From: Archilochus colubris
Taxonomy: Eukaryota; Chordata; Aves; Apodiformes; Trochilidae
Direction: 5' to 3'
NCBI GenBank assembly: GCA_023079485.1
Contig: CM041097.1
Span: 19,575,158 to 19,639,157 of the forward strand
DNA: 64,000 bases
Shown here: positions 41,101 through 55,100 of the stretch, piece by piece
Numbering within the stretch: position 1 is the first letter of the stretch
Layout: every line of letters begins with the position of its first letter
The notes under the pieces: model-generated
Seen by the model: the letters and a program-made list of their open reading frames with translations, nothing else
What the model was told of the DNA's origin: nothing
Databases searched by the model: none
Translations under genes and position numbers: made by a program

Positions 41101-43920
41101 GCATCAAAGGGCAAAGTATGAGTTTCCATGAATGCATTAGGGGGTCATTTACCAGCAGGTAAAGTCTGATGTTCCTGGGGCACATGGATTTAAAAAAAAT
41201 CTTTATGGGAAATGTGGGTCTTGAGCACTTACTTGGATTAGTTTTTGGAGCAGAGATGATCGTGGGCAAAGGCACATTTGTCAGATTTCTGTTGTGGTTG
41301 GACTCATTGAAACTGCAAGCTGCATGGAGGCAAAGAAATGAGAGGTTTGGGGAACTGCACAAACAGGAAAAGGAGAATTTCACAAAGTCTTGGGTGTGCA
41401 GAGACAAACACTGAGATGTCACCAGAATTTTAAAGCAAATTCATACCTGAGAAACACAGAAGTCAGCAGATGATCAGTGGGAGGCAAAAGAAAGTGCCCT
41501 CAAGAACACTTGCTCCAGCAAAGAATCTGAGTGTTGTTCTTTCCCCTATTCCTGAGGTGTTTGAATAAGCAGGATTGAGCCTACAGGCTCCACATGGGAT
41601 GCCAATCGATTTTTTCTGAAACACAATCAAAGGCAAAGAATATATTCCATTGACAGAGCAATTATATTATTAATAACTGCATGCATATAAGTTCAGGACT
41701 GAATGATAGCAATTAAATTTAATTAGCATCCGTGCAATGCTTTGTGGGCATAAAGTGCCATGCAACTCTAAAGAGTTCTTAGAATTAATCCTATTTTTAG
41801 GATTTATTAATCCTAAACCAGTTTTTCCTGCATTAGCCCACTGCTAACCATGAGTATCTCCATAGGCAAATTCAGGTGGCACTCCAAAGCTTTAGGATGG
41901 TTGAAATTCTTTTGCATGGAAAAGTGTTTCCCTGAAATCAAGTTCCACTTGAAACTGGCAGTAATAAGCAAATCAATATTGATGGCATTTTAAAAATAAG
42001 CATATTCTTTCTATTGCTATTGATTCTAGCAGGGCTGACTAAAGAGAGGATATACATAAACACACCAAAAAGAGAAGAGTTGGGTATTAATGACATCTTT
42101 CATCATCGGAGGCAGGAATACAGCTGGAAAGTATTGATCACCTTAAAAGCCCCTACTAACTAAAGAGCTGTTGACTTAATATTTTCTCTAATCCTCCATG
42201 AAATTTTACAGTAAGTCCTGATGTATTTTCTGTTAGGGGTTTTAGGGCTGAACTATATCATGCTGTTATCTGAAGTGTCAGCTCGAAGGCTTACACTGCA
42301 GATGGTGAGAGTGATGTTAAAGGTGGGCAATAATTCTGACAAAGCAAGGATGGTTTCAGGGATTTGGGAAATAGATACACTTTTTGTCATTTATTATTCT
42401 GTAACTTTTGTCTTTTAAATAATCTTTATAATTAGAGAATAATCTAATATTCATTTAATCAGTGGAAACATTGGTCCTGTTCAGAATTCCTCAGCTAGTC
42501 AGAAAAATCCCTCATCTTTGTACAGCCAACTCACCAGTCATTTTATTTCATTGCTTATTTTCCTGTCACTAACACAATCTAGTTTTGCAAAACTCCACTG
42601 AATGATCTTTATCAATGTTAAATACAGGAACAGTGAAAGAAAACTTACTCAAATATCTGAGCTCTTCAGATCCCATTAAAGTGAGGGGATGATTATTATA
42701 ATTTTTTTTTGGTTTGCATTCTTAGTTCACTGAAGTGAAGCTTATCTGGTTTACATCTTTACTTTCCTTGTGTTTAGTATCACAATGATGTTTAAAGGCC
42801 TGGCCAAAGGTGTGGTTGTATTGCCTTGACTCTAATACCACCTTCCTACCCCACATGAGAGCATCCAGCAACCCCTCAGCAGTTCCCCTGAGCTGTCTTC
42901 TTTACACTTCAAGTGCATTTACAAGAATACCTAAAAGCTATTGCTACCTAGCACCAGAATTATGAGACCAGCTCTTTGCTTTAAAAAAAAAAAAAACAAA
43001 AAAAGACTTTTTGATTAAGTGCTAGTTGGAAAAAAAAACCCCAACAAAACAGCTTTAGGAGAAGTGCATTTACAGAGCTCCTCACTCACATCACTTGACC
43101 AGCATAATGGGGCCTCCCTGGGTTACCTCTCATTTTCCAAGATCTCTTCATATACCAAAGGTGACAGATAATGGGTTTCAACAAGAAAAAATAGACCTTT
43201 CCTTTCCTTTGCCTCCAATAAAACTAAGAACTTCTCTTGATCCCATCGGTTCAATCTCATCCTTAGTGACTGATCTTGGCTCAGTCCTATGACCACTTTT
43301 TAATGGAATTATCTTTATTATAGGAACAGTCACATGAGAAATGGGCCAACACGAGCAGGTTGCCCATGTGCTTTTTTGCAGGGCTGGCCACAGCTTCTCA
43401 AAGCCATTTAGGCACCTCAGCCCCACTTACACCCTTCCACTCCCCTGGGTTTCCTCAGTGGGGTTTGGCCCCATCCTGGGCTGGGAGCACCCCACTGTGG
43501 GCAGCAGCCCCCATGGCTGTGCCCTTGGTAGTCAGAACACAAGAGCCAATTATTTTAATGACTGGAAATTAACTGTGAATTTCTTAAGGGCCCAGTGAAG
43601 CAAAATGTTTTCAGTCAATCTACCCACGTTAATAACAGGCCGTTGGAGACTGCTTACAGCCTTAATATGATGAAGTACATCTGCTCTGGTTTTCCAGTTA
43701 ACATGATGCCAAGTGTTAAGATATCAAGCCTTGACTTGCATCTTTCTGAGGAAACAAATGAAAAGGACAGAAAAAAACCCCAGACTGCTGGAGCACATTG
43801 CACCTGAGCACCTGGGGGTGTGTCTGGTGGTGACACATGGTGACACTCCCAGACCCACAGTCACTGCTCCAGCCCAGTGTGGCTGTTCCTGCTCTGCCTG
43901 GTTATTGCTGACTTGCTTTT
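38110..43920. other. Intergenic stretch, no gene seen
   Basis: Ordinary AT-leaning sequence. Open frames are short and unrecognised. A small tandem duplication of GACATTAGCCCT occurs at about 40827-40852. The segment 41630-41800 is rich in AATTAAATTTAATTAG-type words and could be regulatory. Confidence 0.4.
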
Positions 43921-43931
43921 TCTTTGAATAG

Positions 43932-44109
43932 CCAAGGAAATGCAATTACAGAAGATAAGCAGGAGGATGAGACTCTGCAGGCAGTGGTTGACAAACAGTT
44001 CAGTGAATTTGAGCACCTCCATCACATGGCAGAGGGTGAAGCAGCTTTAACAGGCAATATCCAGGCAGTTCTGAGTATCCATGCAGAAAGAAATCACCTA
44101 AAGTCATAA
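43932..44109 (+). other. Possible isolated exon or chance open frame
   Basis: A splice-acceptor-like TTGCTTTTTCTTTGAATAG ends at 43931 and is followed by an open frame to the stop at 44107-44109. It would encode an acidic, Glu/His-rich peptide (for example EDKQEDETLQAVVDKQF) that I do not recognise. An AATAAA lies at 44781. A terminal exon of a long non-coding or minor transcript is possible; chance is as likely. Confidence 0.15.
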
Positions 44110-46005
44110 TTCATTTTTTAAAACGCTGCCTGAGATTGAGCCTCTTAAAAAGAAAAATGTCACCACTAATTCAGGGAAGATTTTTCCTTCAGTCACAAGT
44201 GCTGGTTGGGATACACAGCCACGTAAAGGCACTCAGCCCCATGCTCTGAAAACATTGGAGAGGAACACCAGGACCCTGGGATCAGAACTGTGCCCCTACA
44301 CTCCTGTTCTCTGAATTTTTAAATACTGAAGAATTTAACATCTTGGTTCTGCTATTGACACAGCAATGTTTAGTTTGTGTCTAGTCAGTCTGATTACTGA
44401 AATGGAGCTCAGAGCATGCACAGGGTTGGTCCCACTGCTCTCCCAGTGTCCCACCTCCCTTACCTTGTCTCTTTGAAGGAAATAATCACAGCTTAAAGTC
44501 CCCACTGCATCCACTGCACCCTCAGCCTGCCCAGCATCCAACTGAGCCCTGTGGTGCCTCTGCTTTGGCAGCCAAAAAATCCTGGGCCTTGGTAGAGGAG
44601 AGAAATGATTCCTCCTCTCAAAGGATGCTGCAAGGGAGGGGTGGCCAATCCCCTGGCTGTGCCCATCACTCTCGTGGCTGATAAACCAAGAACCAAGATG
44701 AATTTCTCTGCAGTCATTCTCCTTTTGCCCATTACCACCTGCACAATATAACCTAACTGCAGATTTCTTTGAGACTCAGAAATAAAGAATTGTTTGGATG
44801 TTTATTAAACAACAGAGCTGAGTGGAATTAGTCACATTATGATGTCTGGAGTATGGAAGTTAATTGGAAGGCACAATGATTTGCTAAGGTTTGAAATACC
44901 AAATGGGGTTTTGAGTAGTGATAACTAGAATCAGAATGTAACTGGAAAATGGAAATTTTATTTTAATTCCTACTGAAGCACTTTTGTTAATGAGATTGTT
45001 GTGAGAGGCTGATCACAGCTTGGGTTGCAGCTCCGTATTTAAATGTTATCCCAGGGAACACTAAAAACAGTGACCAGACCCCAGCCAGACTTGGACACTG
45101 GAACAGGAATTAAATGTTTCAAAACCAAACACAAGAGGGGAGTGAGAGTGGCAACTGGGAGGAATTTTCTGGGCAAAGAAGATGAAGAACAGCAGCTGCC
45201 TGGCAGGGATGGGCTCAGAGCCCCACCAGGCACCCCAAGCATCCCCCCACCCTACAGCTTTTACTCCCCAAAGCAGAGGCAGTGGGGTTGATAATGTAAA
45301 CTCAGTATGTCAACACTATCAGTCCAGAAAAGCCACTTTGGCTTTTTCTCAACAGTTTTCCACCAGTCTTCTGTGCCTGGAGTGTTTTCTGGTGCTGTGG
45401 GGCATTTTGTTGGTAGAGGAAACACATCTGTAGAAAAGACCAGCGTGTTCATTCCCTAGAATAAAGACAAATAATAGGAAGGGATCCAAATTTTCTCAGC
45501 AGCAGTGGAATAACTCTACAATAACCCACAGAGCCCTCTGAGCATGGCACAAAGCTGAAAGTGGATTTCTGCTGCACAAAGCAGAAACACATGCCATTAA
45601 CTGGGAAGCTGAAATCAGTGGAAGGAGGTGGAAATGTTGTTTTTCCCTCTGAAATGCTTTTTAATGTGATTGCAAAGAGCCTGAAGTGCAAAGCAAGGCA
45701 GATGGGGCAGAGGCAGCTCTGGGGTTTCTCACTCCCAGATGGGGAGAGGCTGCCATAAATCAGGAGCAGTGTTTGATAAATGGACAGAAAAGAGATATTG
45801 TGGATTTTCAGTCTCCTTGGAGTATTTCCAGCAGTGGAAGGTAAGGAAAAAAAAGAAAAGGAAGGAAAGAAAGTAGCAGAAGTGTCACTGCTCACACTGT
45901 ATCACAGGACAGGAGGGATGCAAAGCTTGGCTACTCCTGCTCTGCCTCAAAGGATCTTCAAAGGCCTCACTCATTTTATGAGGGCACTGAACTAAACTCT
46001 TCTGA
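44110..46005. other. Intergenic stretch, no gene seen
   Basis: No coding signal or recognised repeat apart from a purine-rich run (AAGGAAAAAAAAGAAAAGGA and on) near 45840-45873. Confidence 0.4.
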
Positions 46006-46006
46006 C

Positions 46007-46031
46007 TTTTTGTTTGTTTGTTTGTTTGTTT
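46007..46031. repeat. (TTTG)n microsatellite
   Basis: Perfect or near-perfect TTTG repeat of about six units. Confidence 0.85.
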
Positions 46032-46138
46032 ACCAGGATAGCACAGAATTTTTGCAAAGACGTTTTTGTTGTTATCAAGAGATGACAGGAAAGAGAATGT
46101 TTTCCTCAACAACTCCTCCTTGCCTCTGGTAGAGCCAA

Positions 46139-46194
46139 CCTCCTCCTCCTCTTCTTTCTCCTCCTCTTCCACCTTCTCCTTTTCCTTCTCTTCC
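46139..46194. repeat. Homopyrimidine tract (CTCCTC-rich)
   Basis: About 55 nt of only C and T on the plus strand, broken by a single A near 46171. The complementary strand is all purine, which could form a triplex. Confidence 0.8.
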
Positions 46195-46199
46195 ATGGA

Positions 46200-49100
46200 A
46201 GATAAGGCACCAGCTGGCATTAAGAATAAAACACCCTTTTTCTTCTCTCCTCCCTCTCACCGTAACAATTATGAATTTCAATTTTATGTTGCACTTTCTG
46301 CCACCATTTGGGAGGAACTCCTTGCTGGCCATGAGCAAGTTGTGTGTCCCGGGAGCTGAGGATCCCTGACTCCAAGGGAAGTTAATCCAGTTTGCACAAG
46401 TCAAGGACCAGATCCTCTTAGCATTTTATTACAATCTTCTTTTTCCCCTTCATTTCCTTTTATGTCTCTCTCCCACTGATCTCTTAATCCTTGCACTCAG
46501 CAGGTTGTTTATTGTTTATCTAAACATCTCCTACTGTTGTCTAATATTCCCTTCCAGCCCTCCTTAAACATTTGGCTGTTCCTGCCCTCTCTAAACATAA
46601 CCTAGCCCAGGACTGAATCACACTGCAGTCCTTTCAGTTTAGCATCTGCTTCTTTTTCTCCAGTTGCTCTTGCCCAAAGTCCCACATTTCAGAACATCTT
46701 TGTGTCTCCAATGTTTTGCTCCTCTAACAATCACAGAGCTCCCACAGAGCTCTGCTGAGAGGCAGCTGAGTTGACTACAGGTTTAAAGATCACACCTTTC
46801 CAGAAGCATCAGCCCTTACCTAACTGGAAATTAAAACTATTAGCAGCTTTTAGATTGTTTTGCCTTCAGCCAGGAGAAGATTGCTGTTGCATGGGAGTTA
46901 TTCCTGAGATACTGCTTTCTGCTCATTCCTCTGCAAGGACAGAGGAAAAAAACTTAAAAAAAATTATGCAGTGCTATAAGCTTAAAATATGTGGAGAAGG
47001 GGAAAATAACAAATCTGAAACATTTGCAAGAGAAAACATATCATGAAATTCAAATTCCTCTAAAATTTACAAAACAGAAAAGTTGTCAAGTGTCAGTCCA
47101 AATTTCTTCTTACATTTTGTGTTTTCACCCCCACCTCCAAACCTCCCCCACACTCCCAGGACAGGTGGCAGCAGAAGGGGGAATTAAAGCTTTAGACTCA
47201 CAGGAACCCTCCACAGAAAGGACAAACTGCCCTTGGCTTGGAACTTGCCATAGTCACACTGGTCAGGAAGATAAACTGTAATTTAAGGAAGCATAATCTG
47301 GGATAACCAGGTTTTACAGGCATCTAAATAATTCTTGAAATTATATCTCCTGCATTTCAAAGTCCCCTCCATTAACCTGTGCCACGTCCTTTGCCCTCAC
47401 TCCCATGGGCAGTGTCACTTTCATGGCACTGTGATGCTGCTCCACCAATGCTTGGCTTGATGTCAAGCAGGAATTTTGTATGAAAGCTGCTGCCATGCCT
47501 CCTGGCTGAACTAAAAAGCAGCACCCAGAGCCACCTGGCTGTACCTGAGCCTTCCAGCATCCTCCTTGCTCAGAGCTGCTTTCTCTAACCAGGAGCCCAA
47601 CCAGCACCAGCACTATGCCCAACACTTTGTAGGTTCCTCTTGCCCATCAGGGATCTCTGTGCACGTTCATTCATTTTCCCTGATTATCCTAATTGTCCAA
47701 GGGTAAACAGGAAAGATTTGAGACATTGAAAGGCTTTGGCCATTGCCTTTTGAAACCTCAGTGTCTCCAACCTCCCTCCTTTGTGTCAGCCCAAAGGAGC
47801 AGGTGATGGCTGGAAGATGAGCTGGCAACTGCAGCAAACCCCCTATGGATTTATACCTCTGAAAAAACATTGTACTGACTTTTCACAGAATACATTTTGG
47901 AGCAGGGAAATGGTATTAGACTTCTCAAGCAGGTCCTTTTTCACTCACAGCCATTCTCATACGGTTTAGCAGTCTCGATATGAAAGGAATGCAGTAGAGG
48001 CTGCTACAAAGCTCAGCTGTACAGCCCTTATTAATTCTACAATACCTCCCATCCGTGCATCACTTAAGGTGAGAATGTATGCCTTCCCATGCCTCCTAAA
48101 TTCTGGCTATTTTAAGAAGTATTGAGCGGGGTTCAGCAGGATCCTTTGTCAGCACATCGATCGGGATTTGCATGGCAGGCAGTTTGGGTACAGTCCTGTT
48201 TCCAACAGCACGCCCGAGTGTTAACCACCAAGTGAATTCCCTGGCAATTTATAGCCCTGTTCTTTTCAATTTGCTCCTTCAAGTCATTCAGCTCCTGACA
48301 GGGCTCAATTCCAAACACTTGGGATTGTTCAGCACAAACCAAAACGACATCGTCACGGGATCGATGCAGCTCGTGGCAAACTCTGAGCAGACCAAGGTCT
48401 CCCAGGATGGGGTCTGCAACAGGAGCTTGTCACAGGGACAGGAATGCCTGGGAACATCCCCTGGGCTGCTCCTTCCCCCCTCAGCCCACTACCACTCATT
48501 ACAGATAGCACCAGGACTTTTTTTTTCTGCACACATCTAGAATTCCAGGGAGTTCCCATGTCCTGGTGCTGGGTGAGCACCTGGCTGTGCCTTCCTGATC
48601 CTTCTGTGACCAGGGTGACTTCAGCAGCTTTGCCATGCCAATTAGAGACATAAAAATTCATTCTTCTAACTGGGCTCATTATGAAAGCAAGTTACTACAT
48701 GCAGATTCAACTAATGTGAGCATAAAACCCCTGTCTTTCTGAAGCAGTGTTTGGACAGATGGTTTTCCTCTCTTTGTGAAAGGTTTCAGTCCTCAGCCCA
48801 GGCTGCCTCCAGCCAAGAGGAGGTGGGGTAATGGTCTCCTAATTGATGCTGGACAGGCTGAAACCACTGGCTTTGAGAGGAAGGCATTGGAGGTAGTTTT
48901 CCTCCACAAAATTCAGCCCTAAAAAAGAAATCATAACCCCCCCTGACTGGGTTAGCACCAGGAAAAGCTGTATTCAGGAAAATGCTACACCTGGGCTGCT
49001 GGTTCTTCCCTGGTTTACACCTTCTTCCAAGAAAAACTTGAGCCTGTTTCCGTAGGAGGTGAGCCACATACACCCAATGAATAAAGTGACAATTCCTTCA

Positions 49101-52100
49101 TGTTTCTGAGTTATGGATTAGAAAAACAGTCTCAGCAACACTGATCAATGGGAACTTCAACAAGAAACGTGGACTGTCTATTACATTTTCTCCCAATTAC
49201 CATCCTTCTGCTGAGAATTGCATTTTATGTGCCTCCTGGCCTTCAAAAAAAGGGAGCAGGATTTTAAAAAGGCTTGTAAGAGAGCTTTACAATTTTTTTT
49301 TATTGAATCTAAACACCATATAGCCAATTAAGTTGGTAGCAAATTCTGAACTGCTGGTGCAATGTTTGATGGGCTCTACAAAATCATTGAGAGGTTTTTT
49401 TCCACTTAGCAGCAACAGCAAGGAAAAAGGAATTAAAACATATTTTTGGGTTGACACATTCCCCCAGGAAGGTTTTATTGGCTAAACATTTGAAGAACTT
49501 AAAGGCCACTCAGAAGCTTTTGTCCAGCCTGGATAGGTTTTACAGTCCTGTAAAGCTTCCAAGTTTGCCCTTTTTTTAGCTAATTGTGAAAGTACCAATT
49601 GGGAAAACAAATGTCAGAAACATCTCTCAAAGTGATCATTTTTTTCTGACAATTCCCATTCCTTTTCATTCACAACTATTTGGCAAGTTTCAACTAACTC
49701 ACTTTTCTAGTGAGCAGAAAATATTTACCTTATTTTGTTGAGTAAACTTTAGTTCTTCATCATTTTGTTTCCCCTGGGGCATCTTTTCCCTCTGTGCTGA
49801 TACAAACCAGGGGGGCTGCCTGCCCTGGGAAGAGCTCAGTCCCTCAGTGACAAGTTTGGTTTAACTCCCAAGAGCACAGAATTCAGTGCTGTGATCTGTA
49901 GCCATCATTAACAAGTCCTTACTCTCATTTCAGTGTAACTATGAAATCACCCCTGTAGTTATCCAGAATTAGTTATGGCTTTATTTTGCAGGGCAGAGAT
50001 AACAAGAGATTATACTCAGGAAATCATGTAACAATTATCTGCAAAATTAGTCAGTACACAGGGGACTGCTGAGTTGAATTGGAAACAAATTCAGGTGGGT
50101 TTTTTGCCTCCCACTCCCCTCCAAATCCTGCATCCTTAACCCATCCCACCCTGATATCTCTCCTATCATTATTATGTGTTACATTTTGGTTTCACCCAGC
50201 CTCACAACACCCAAAGACAGCCAAAGCCCCCAAATACTGTGTGAAGAAAACTCTAGAGATGTGCTAGGCCAAGTGCCTGCACCCATGGCTGAGGAAGGCT
50301 CATCCATCACCACCACACCAGGGCTGCACCAGCTTGAGGTTGAAGACCAAGCTAACTTAGTTTCTCCTGTGTCCCCAGCTGGATAGATTCAATGTCCTAC
50401 ACTTCACCCCCTATTCCTCAGCGTTTTTCAGCCTCTTGTGCATGGCTAAGCACAAAACTTGAAGCAAAACCTGGATGTTCAGTGACTGTTCTGATCGTGC
50501 ATCTTCCTAGAGGCAGAACAAGCAGATTCCTTTTGGCAGCAGGAGAAAGAGGAGGCAAATGACAGCAGTTGATCAGGGGTTTGGATTCAAAATCCATTAC
50601 ATTTAAAGGAACAAAACTGTTTGCAGAGTTCCTGCAAAGCTCAGGTGAAAAGCTGTATCACACCACCAGTGGCTGGGTTTGAACAGTGCTTTGGCCAGGA
50701 ATGGAGGAACATCCTTTCCTTTTAGTCACAAAGTCAAAGCAATAGGAAGAAGTCAAAGCAGTAAATTTGAGCATTTCCATAAAGAAATGCCTATTAGCAT
50801 TATTAAATTACTCTTAGCATTCTACAGTTCTGTGATTATTAACTTCTAAAAAAAAAATATTTTGTTTAGCAGCAATTAGGTGCCAAAAACACAGCAGCTC
50901 CACTCAGATCTAGGTTTGATTTGAATGAAACCAGCAGTACAGGTTTGTGTTTGCAGCACGTCAGCTCTGGACCAAACCAACCCAGAATACAGATTTTTTC
51001 CTCTGGACATTAAAGTGAGATCAGTCTTGTTAACCCCAGCCCCACAGAGCTGTCAGTCACCTGTGCTGTCACCTTAAGTGACAATTTCCCTTGCAAAGTG
51101 CAGCTGGGTTGGCTGGCTGCCCACCTGGCCAGCAGCTTTGCACCCAGAGGGAAAGGGATTTGTTTGTGGGAATGAGAACAGGCAGAGGTACCTGGTTCCT
51201 TCTGCAGCCAGGGAGGGTTTTTGGGAGGGGGTTTAATGGGAGAGGTCCCAGCCTGCAGTGTCAGCTCTTCTCACCAGCTGAGCTGCACAAGGTCCTGACC
51301 AGGACCTCCCAGGGAAGGTTCCAAAGAGCCTGGCTGGGACAAGAGGAGTCTGGCAATGCAGGGAGCCCAGCAGGGGGAGAGGGGCAGGCAGAGAAAGGCA
51401 CAGGACAGAGCCTCCCAAAAGCCAACACCCCCAACAGCATCTGTGCTGTGCATCTCATCCAAGCAGAGAAAGCTGATTTGGTCATTTAGTTATTTACATC
51501 TTACCATCCCAAGTCCTTTTTGCTATTTTTAATTGCACAAAGCACATTTTTGATCCTTCCAAAACCACTCTACATGGAAACTGCTGTGGGAGCACCATGG
51601 AGGTAACTGCATTCCAGCAGGTCCCCCCCTAGATGGTCCCTGTCTTCTGCTCCTCAGCCCCTGCCAGCAAGCACACAAGTGGGGACAGCCTGCTGGACCT
51701 CTCTGTGGTGTCCCCATTTGGGTGGTCATGCTAAAGAACATCATCAATCCACACAAGCTGAATTTTTACCTGTCAGTTGCCATAAAAGGTCCAAGATCTG
51801 GGCATTTTTCTAAGGGGAAATGAGGTTGTCAAGAAAATAAATGTTTATACAGAACATTGGATTTATCACTGGAGTAAATCAGATGATGTTTGGGAAAAAA
51901 TAGTAGTGGAAGTTATCTACAGCCACAGCAACTTAACAGCTCCTTCTGACCACAGTGCTTGGGAAGCCCTTCCTGGGGGGGAAGAAGAAGAAAGAACACA
52001 GCAAGGACCTAGGAGCCCAGAGAAGGGGATGAGGTGGTTCCTGCTGGTGATGGGTATAGCCAGGAGAAAAGGTCTGGAGGTAAGGACAGGCTGGAGACCT

Positions 52101-55100
52101 TCCCTCTGCCCTAAATGCTGATCACACCTTTCACTGGGCAGCTGCCAGGAGATGAATTTAGAAGTTCAGGGTGCAGACAATCAGCAGGACTGGGTTTTTG
52201 GTCACCTTAAGTTGCCCCTTATTAAGAAGATACAGTTGCAGGTCAAAAGTACTGATTTCCCAGATCCCAGGCTGATACCATGCAGCCCTCCCGTTGGCTT
52301 TGGTCTGTCATCATTCCAGATACACTGATGGCAGCACAGGTTTGCTTTCTTGCAAACTCAGCACCTCTCTTTTTTTTTTTTTCCATCAAAATCCCACACT
52401 CAGCTTTAGTGGGACAGGGTGGCAAAACCCCAGTGAAAAATCCCTGGTAAGTCTCCTTTTGACCTGACTCAAAACTAAAAATGCATTAGATAGCACTCAG
52501 CAGAGATCTAGAAAAATGCTGAGTGACTGCAGAGCAGCAGATGTGTACAGAAATATACTTTAAAAATTAGAAAAACCTGAAAACAAAGACTTCCTACATG
52601 CCCATGTTGCAATCCTACAGCCACAAGGCTTTTGAATTTGGGATATAAGCACTAAAGAGGACAGACTGACATCCCTGCTCCTACTGCTGAACTCACTTGA
52701 AAATGTCAGTTCAAACACTCTGAGTGTGGATTACTGGTTCCATGGAAGCAAAAAGTTTAGTGTCCTGGATAAAAAAAGGTTACCTGAGGTAGGAGCACTT
52801 TGCTAGCCTCCACCAGCTCCAAAGAAAATGAGAATCTCTTTAATTAAGGTTATCAAATTACCTTGCATTGCCTGGCTCTCACTGGCATCTCTGGCATCTC
52901 ACAGAGATGTGGCTCTCTCAGGTCAGTTGCTCTATGGGATCCTTCAGGCAATTTGCTCACACATCCATAGCCCAACTTCTCCTTTTCTGAGTGATTCCAA
53001 AAGTTTCACCTCTGATGACTTCAGCATTTTTCTGCCAGAGCCTTTTGGGTGCAGGATCCTGTCCAACAGAGCAAGGGGAAAGATGCTCTGATGCTTTTCT
53101 CTCTCCTTGGAAAGTTCAGAGGCATTGCCAGCCCCTCACAGTGTCACCCCCAGGCAGGCATGGGGACATGGGAACACCAGAGCAGGACCACAACTTGGCA
53201 GCTCCCCAAGAAAGCAGAGTTTTTTCCTTCCATATTTCTATCTTTACTAAGATATAATCTTATTCTTGGAAAATCTCTCTTACTCTATGAATCTTTCCTG
53301 TGGGTAAGAAAGAAAAAAACCAACCCAAAACGAAAAACCAATAATCAACTTTTTTCCCTAAAAATAAATCAGAAAGCCTCACAAAAATGCATGAGTTGAT
53401 TAAATTTCAGAGTGACAGAAAAACTTCTAAACTTGATCAGTTTTCCCCCTGCAGTTTCCCAGTTCTCTGGTCAAAGCTGTAGGTATTTGAGCCTGGAACA
53501 CAGATATTTTCAAATTTATTGCTGCTTTGACAATGATTATGTAGCCCATTGAGATGGAGTGGTGTGATTTAGTGGTCTGGAGGCATTTGTCATGTTTGAT
53601 GAATGCATCTGGTGATTCAGGGCAATGAAAATGTGAGATTTCCAGCCAGTGAGAGATAAAAGGATACTGGCTGATACACAGGGTTGTGGCAGTGGCTATA
53701 TAACGTTACAAAAATTTTATTTGTTTCTCATTTAGAGTTCTAGAGGGAGATGGGGAGGAAGAGAGGCTTGAGCTGGCTCCCCAGGGAGGAGCTAGGTAGG
53801 CTGTGTAGGCATTTCTAACCCTGGACAAAACCTACTTGGGAAATAACTGATATGTCCTGCTGCTGTTAGCTGTGTTTGAACTGAATCTGAAGCTCAGGTT
53901 TCACTGAACAAAAGCAGCTTTAGCTGTTGTAGGGCATCAATCCATACAGTACTACTTATGAGCAATAAATTGATTTTCTCATTGGTCTACGTTAGCTAAA
54001 AATTATTTGATTATGTATTTAGCTACTAATGGAAACTCATTAGTAGATTTTCATTTCATGCTTGTTTGCACCTGCAATCCATTTCTTCTTGTCCAAAGGA
54101 CTGTTTCATTTAGGTTCCATGCCATACATTTGCTTGCATATAGACTGATAAGCAACAGCCCAAATTCAGTGTACGTGGTCTGAAATAGCTCAGGGCCATC
54201 ATTTTTACAACAGCAACATTAAAGAAAAAGATCCCTGCTGATTTATTGCCACTTATTACTGTGCATATTGATGTGATAAATGCCTCTTCACTTACTTGTT
54301 AATTTTGTTATCTTTGCTAGTGACAGTCCCTTGATGTCTTCCTCTTTGCTCATCCCTTGCTACCTCAGAGCCCCATGAGGCTCCTGTCCACCTTTTTTTT
54401 TAACCCAAAGATGGGCAATACCTGACCCTGGGCACTAAGTCTGGTGCTTAACTTGCTTTGATTCATGCTGTGTATTTTGGGGCTGTTATTCTGCTCCCAA
54501 AGTCTGAACATCAAGCAGGAGGGACTCTTGCAATAGCAGCAGTTTGGTTTTGTTGACCACAACTTCAGTAATTTAGGGTTGTTTAGATGTCTTCAAAGCA
54601 AAGCAACTAGTGACCAGTGGCTTCCCTTTTGCTCTTGCTCATGGGAGACTGAAAACACAGCTAAATCTCAGCTAGAACCCCCACAAAAGAAAAAGCAGAG
54701 CTGTCATCCCTACTTACCCATCCAATATTCCTTCAGGCATTTCCAGCTTAGTTCCAGCCCACCCTGAGCTGTACCACTGAATGGGGAAGGACAGTCTCCT
54801 GCTGGTAGGAACTAGAAGAAAGAAAGATTAGAGGTGTAGGTGCAGAAGTAGCAGGTTGGCCACAGCTTTCACACCGGAAGTGGATGGGCATTTTATTTTG
54901 GAGTTTTGAATTAAAAAAAACCCCAAACCAACCCCATGTTCAGGTTAGTGAAGCAGAATCTGATCATAATAATTATGTGACATTTTGGTTTTGTGTAACA
55001 AATGAAGAACTTGTTTGACTTTATCAGAATTATTCTGAATTAATCCAAATATGAGAAGTGAATCTATTAGTGCTGTGTACCAACACAGCCCCTGCACAGG

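Noticed and set aside
48133..48342. A small minus-strand frame with eight cysteines, suggestive of a secreted peptide.
   Set aside because: No signal peptide, no splice context and no family I can name. The CpG-retaining DNA is better explained as a regulatory element.
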